Origin: Lysobacterales bacterium
GTDB lineage: Bacteria > Pseudomonadota > Gammaproteobacteria > Xanthomonadales > SZUA-36
Reading direction: 5' to 3'
NCBI GenBank assembly: GCA_029287515.1
Contig: JARFQZ010000330.1
Span: 1 to 7,113 of the forward strand
DNA length: 7,113 bases
Position numbers and translations under genes: made by a program. Below the pieces are notes generated by a model. The model was not told where the DNA came from and ran no database searches. It saw nothing but the letters and a program-made list of their open reading frames with translations. Positions within the stretch are counted from its first letter, which is position 1. Every line of letters begins with the position of its first letter. Of the stretch, positions 4,575-7,113 are shown piece after piece.

Positions 4575-6485
4575 TCAGTGATCTTTCCGGACTCTGCCTA
4601 TGGGAACGACGCCGGTGTCCTGGGAATGCTCGCCAATCGAAGTCTTGGCCAGCTCCGGCACCAGCCGCAACAGGATGTGCTTCAGGCGGCTCGTATCGTA
4701 ACGCTTCACCGCCATCTCGGCTTCGCGCAGTTCCGTTCCCAGGCCTTCCCAGTCCTCACGCCGCGGCTGGGCCAGGAAGATTTTTTCATGCTGGGTTTGC
4801 TCGTAGGGCTCCAGCTCGTGGAACAGTTCCTCGAACAGCTTCTCTCCAGGCCTGAGGCCGGTGTATACAATCTGTATGTCCCGGCCGGGCTCTTTACCCG
4901 ACAGGCGGATCAGCTGTTCGGCCAGGTAGGTGATCTTGACCGGCTCACCCATGTCCAGCACGTAAATCTCGCCGCCACTGCCCAGCACCGCGGCCTGCAT
5001 GATCAGCTGACTGGCCTCTGAAATGGTCATGAAGTAACGTGATATTTCGGGATGGGTAACGGTCACCGGCCCCCCCTTGGCAATCTGCTCCTTGAACAGC
5101 GGAACCACGCTGCCGTTCGAATTGAGCACGTTACCGAACCGCACCGTTATAAAGCAGGTACTGGAACGCGCATCCACGTTCTGACAGTACATTTCCGCGA
5201 CCCGCTTGGTCGCGCCCATGACGTTCGCCGGGTTGACCGCCTTGTCGGTGGAGATCAGAACAAAGGTGCCGACCTGGTGCCGTTCCGCGGCCTCGGCCAG
5301 CCTCATGGTGCCCAGGACATTATTGCGGAACGCTTCCCGGATCTGGGTTTGCAGGATCGGCAGATGCTTGTAGGCGGCGGCGTGAAAAATCATGTCAGGC
5401 TTGTATTCGCCGACGACTTTCTCCACGGTTGCCGAGTCGCAGATATCACCCAGCACACTGTAAAAAATCAGGTCCTGGAAATCACTGCGCAGTTCATGGT
5501 CGATGCGGTACAGCGCGAATTCGCTGTTATCCACGACGATCAGTTCAACAGGGTTCAGCCTGGCAATCTGCCGGCAGAGCTCAGAGCCGATCGAGCCGCC
5601 CCCGCCGGTAATCATGACCCGTTTACCCGCCAGGCCCTCACGGATGGAGTCCCAGACCAGCGAAATGGGCTCACGGCCCAGCAGGTCATCGATCGCCACC
5701 CGCTTGAGGTCGTCAATCCGGGTTGCCTTGTTTCCGAGGTCATTGAGGGTCGGCAGCGTACGGAATTCTATTTCACTCTTTTCGCAGATCTCGACGACCT
5801 GCTGCATTTGCTGGTTGGTCGCCGAGGGCATGGCGATAATGGCGATGTCGGCCCCTGTCTCGAGGCGGACGCGGGGTAACTGGTCAATCGCGCCCAGCAC
5901 GGGAATGCCGTGTACCTGGGCGCCCCGCAGCCGGTCGTCATCATCCAGGAAGCCGACGACGTCGAAAGCCCCCCGGTGCCTCAGTTCCCGCTCCAGCAAA
6001 GCACCCGATCGCCCGGCACCCAGGATCAGGGCACGCGACGTACCGGCGCCGCTGCCGCTCCTGACAGGCACGTGGGAGTCTTTCCAGAAACGGTAGCACA
6101 TCCGGGGTAAACCCAGCGCGAGGAACAACATGGCGGGGTAAATGGCCACGGAACCGAGAAACTGTTTTACGCCCAGACCGTAAACCACGGTCAGGACGGC
6201 AAGGATGAGAAGAGTACCGAAAATGGCCGCACGCGCGATGTTCCACAGGTCCGGGAAGCTCGCAAACCGCCACAGCCCCTTGTACAGACCGGTGGCCCAC
6301 AACACCATCCCCTGGGCCGCCAGCACCAGCATCAGCTCGGCAAAAAGCGGGATTGAATCCATGATTCCGGAGAAACCGGCGCCGTAGATGATCCACCCTG
6401 CGCCAAACCAGGCCAGCCCGACCATCACCATGTCGTGAATAATCACGGCAGCTCGTGGATGTCGCAGAATGTGCATCAGATTCAT
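4575..6485 (-). CDS. wbpM: WbpM-type membrane-bound nucleotide-sugar 4,6-dehydratase
   Basis: Inner-membrane enzyme converting UDP-GlcNAc to the 4-keto-6-deoxy intermediate used for QuiNAc/FucNAc-type sugars of O-antigen. At 636 residues it is close to Pseudomonas WbpM (about 665). Roughly residues 15-130 hold four hydrophobic helices. A first Rossmann-like domain starts at LILGAGRSG (153-161). The catalytic extended-SDR domain has the NAD motif TGGGGSIG (293-300), HAAAYKHLP (368-376), STDKA (412-416), and Met423-X3-Lys427. Met in place of the usual catalytic Tyr is the Ser-Met-Lys triad known for WbpM, unlike the Ser-Tyr-Lys of soluble FlaA1. RPGEKLFEEL (545-554) is also conserved. The gene starts 4 bases after the glycosyltransferase gene and ends flush against the esterase gene. 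The C-terminal 30 or so residues are polar and probably variable. Often annotated CapD or polysaccharide biosynthesis protein. Confidence 0.9.
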   Translation of the reverse strand: MNLMHILRHPRAAVIIHDMVMVGLAWFGAGWIIYGAGFSGIMDSIPLFAELMLVLAAQGMVLWATGLYKGLWRFASFPDLWNIARAAIFGTLLILAVLTVVYGLGVKQFLGSVAIYPAMLFLALGLPRMCYRFWKDSHVPVRSGSGAGTSRALILGAGRSGALLERELRHRGAFDVVGFLDDDDRLRGAQVHGIPVLGAIDQLPRVRLETGADIAIIAMPSATNQQMQQVVEICEKSEIEFRTLPTLNDLGNKATRIDDLKRVAIDDLLGREPISLVWDSIREGLAGKRVMITGGGGSIGSELCRQIARLNPVELIVVDNSEFALYRIDHELRSDFQDLIFYSVLGDICDSATVEKVVGEYKPDMIFHAAAYKHLPILQTQIREAFRNNVLGTMRLAEAAERHQVGTFVLISTDKAVNPANVMGATKRVAEMYCQNVDARSSTCFITVRFGNVLNSNGSVVPLFKEQIAKGGPVTVTHPEISRYFMTISEASQLIMQAAVLGSGGEIYVLDMGEPVKITYLAEQLIRLSGKEPGRDIQIVYTGLRPGEKLFEELFHELEPYEQTQHEKIFLAQPRREDWEGLGTELREAEMAVKRYDTSRLKHILLRLVPELAKTSIGEHSQDTGVVPIGRVRKDH

Positions 6486-6489
6486 AACA

Positions 6490-7113
6490 CTAACCTGCCT
6501 CGGCTGGCTCTTCGTACCTGTTCAGCAAAAGATGCCAACCCAGGATCAAAATCAGGGTCAGGGCCAGGGCGACAGCCCAGGCCAATGCCGGAAACCTGGC
6601 GGCAATCACGATCCCCGGCAGTATCAGTATCAGGTTGATCGCCTGGTAAACCGTGGCGACGCGACCGTGTGTCAAACCATGCACAATCATCCTCTGATAC
6701 AGGTGTTGCCGGTGCGCATTATACCACTGCTCTCCCCTGATTACTCTCCTCAGGAGAGTGAGGCTTGCATCGGTCAGGAACAACAACATGACCATCAGTG
6801 CAACCGGTATGCTGAAGGCGCCGGTGCCGGCCCCGTAGAGCAGCATGGCGGCAAAAACAAACCCCAGCGAAAGACTGCCCACATCGCCCATGAACACTCT
6901 CGCCCGCCCCAGGTTCCAGGGCAGGAAACCGGCGCAACAGGCGCCCAGCGAGAAAGCCAGCCAGGCGAAGGCAGAATCTCCCGCCTGATAAAAAAGAACG
7001 CCCAGCACCAGGGAACCGAAAATACCCTGCAAGCCGGCCATCCCGTTGCTGCCGTCCATGAAATTGTAGAGATTGACCATCCACATCACGAACAACGCGC
7101 TGCCAATCATCCA
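6490..7113 (-). CDS. WecA/WbpL-family undecaprenyl-phosphate glycosyl-1-phosphate transferase, 5' end cut off
   Basis: Integral membrane enzyme that moves a HexNAc-1-phosphate from a UDP-sugar to undecaprenyl phosphate, the first lipid-linked step of O-antigen or similar glycan synthesis. The last 207 residues are visible; the frame is still open at base 7113 (TGG), so the start lies outside, and the family is usually about 320-350 residues. Motifs: VNLYNFMDGSNGMAG matches the NxxNxxDGxxG signature, FMGDVGSLSLGF is the conserved cytoplasmic Asp loop, and NAHRQHLYQRM is the His motif typical of WbpL-like members. Several strongly hydrophobic segments separate them, with two more at the C-terminus. 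The upstream DDxxD motif is not in the window. It directly precedes the wbpM-like gene, as wbpL precedes wbpM at the end of the Pseudomonas aeruginosa O-antigen locus. WbpL is the most likely assignment; WecA, or MraY-like relatives, cannot be excluded. Confidence 0.9.
   Translation of the reverse strand, partial: WMIGSALFVMWMVNLYNFMDGSNGMAGLQGIFGSLVLGVLFYQAGDSAFAWLAFSLGACCAGFLPWNLGRARVFMGDVGSLSLGFVFAAMLLYGAGTGAFSIPVALMVMLLFLTDASLTLLRRVIRGEQWYNAHRQHLYQRMIVHGLTHGRVATVYQAINLILILPGIVIAARFPALAWAVALALTLILILGWHLLLNRYEEPAEAG

Noticed and set aside
5052..5879. 275-codon plus-strand open frame inside the wbpM-like gene
   Set aside because: Antisense to conserved SDR motifs, low-complexity Arg/Gly/Val-rich composition, no supporting start signals.

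Overview
The window looks like chromosomal DNA from a GC-rich gammaproteobacterium, probably a respiratory chemolithotroph or facultative anaerobe. Evidence: a two-domain NfuA of the gammaproteobacterial type, c4-like cytochromes, a membrane-bound uptake [NiFe] hydrogenase with Hyb-type gene order, and an O-antigen-type WecA-family/WbpM gene pair. Genus cannot be decided from the sequence.

Layout. (1) Bases 1-1784, minus strand: the start of a Hyb-type (group 1c-like) hydrogenase operon. The Tat-exported small subunit HybO comes first, followed after 4 bases by the Tat-exported 16-cysteine ferredoxin HybA, which runs off the left edge. The membrane subunit and the large NiFe subunit are expected beyond base 1. 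(2) Bases 1785-2159: a 375-base divergent regulatory region with an AT-rich core. It holds a perfect IHF consensus, a TTG-N5-CAA dyad, a perfect TATAAT for the cytochrome side, and several inverted repeats that would fold in the hydrogenase mRNA leader. (3) Bases 2160-2821, plus strand: two translationally coupled genes for small periplasmic monohaem cytochromes c, closed by an intrinsic terminator at 2889-2925. (4) Bases 2924-7113, minus strand: a tightly packed run in transcription order WecA/WbpL-family glycosyl-1-phosphate transferase (cut by the right edge), WbpM-type nucleotide-sugar 4,6-dehydratase, putative esterase, and NfuA. Gene gaps are 4, 0 and 7 bases, so this is very likely one operon.

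How the genes work together. HybO and HybA form the periplasm-facing electron-transfer part of an H2-oxidising enzyme that normally passes electrons to the quinone pool. The divergent cytochromes are periplasmic one-electron carriers and may share control or electrons with it, but that is inference. The right-hand operon starts glycan synthesis on undecaprenyl phosphate and makes the 4-keto-6-deoxy sugar nucleotide for it. The esterase may edit acyl groups, and NfuA (Fe-S carrier) looks like a housekeeping gene attached to the end.

No fully novel multi-gene system is visible. The least explained parts are the dyad-rich, possibly structured leader of the hydrogenase operon with its enhancer-like IHF layout, the hexamer-repeat-encoded polylysine tail of HybO, and the esterase-nfuA tail of a surface-sugar operon.
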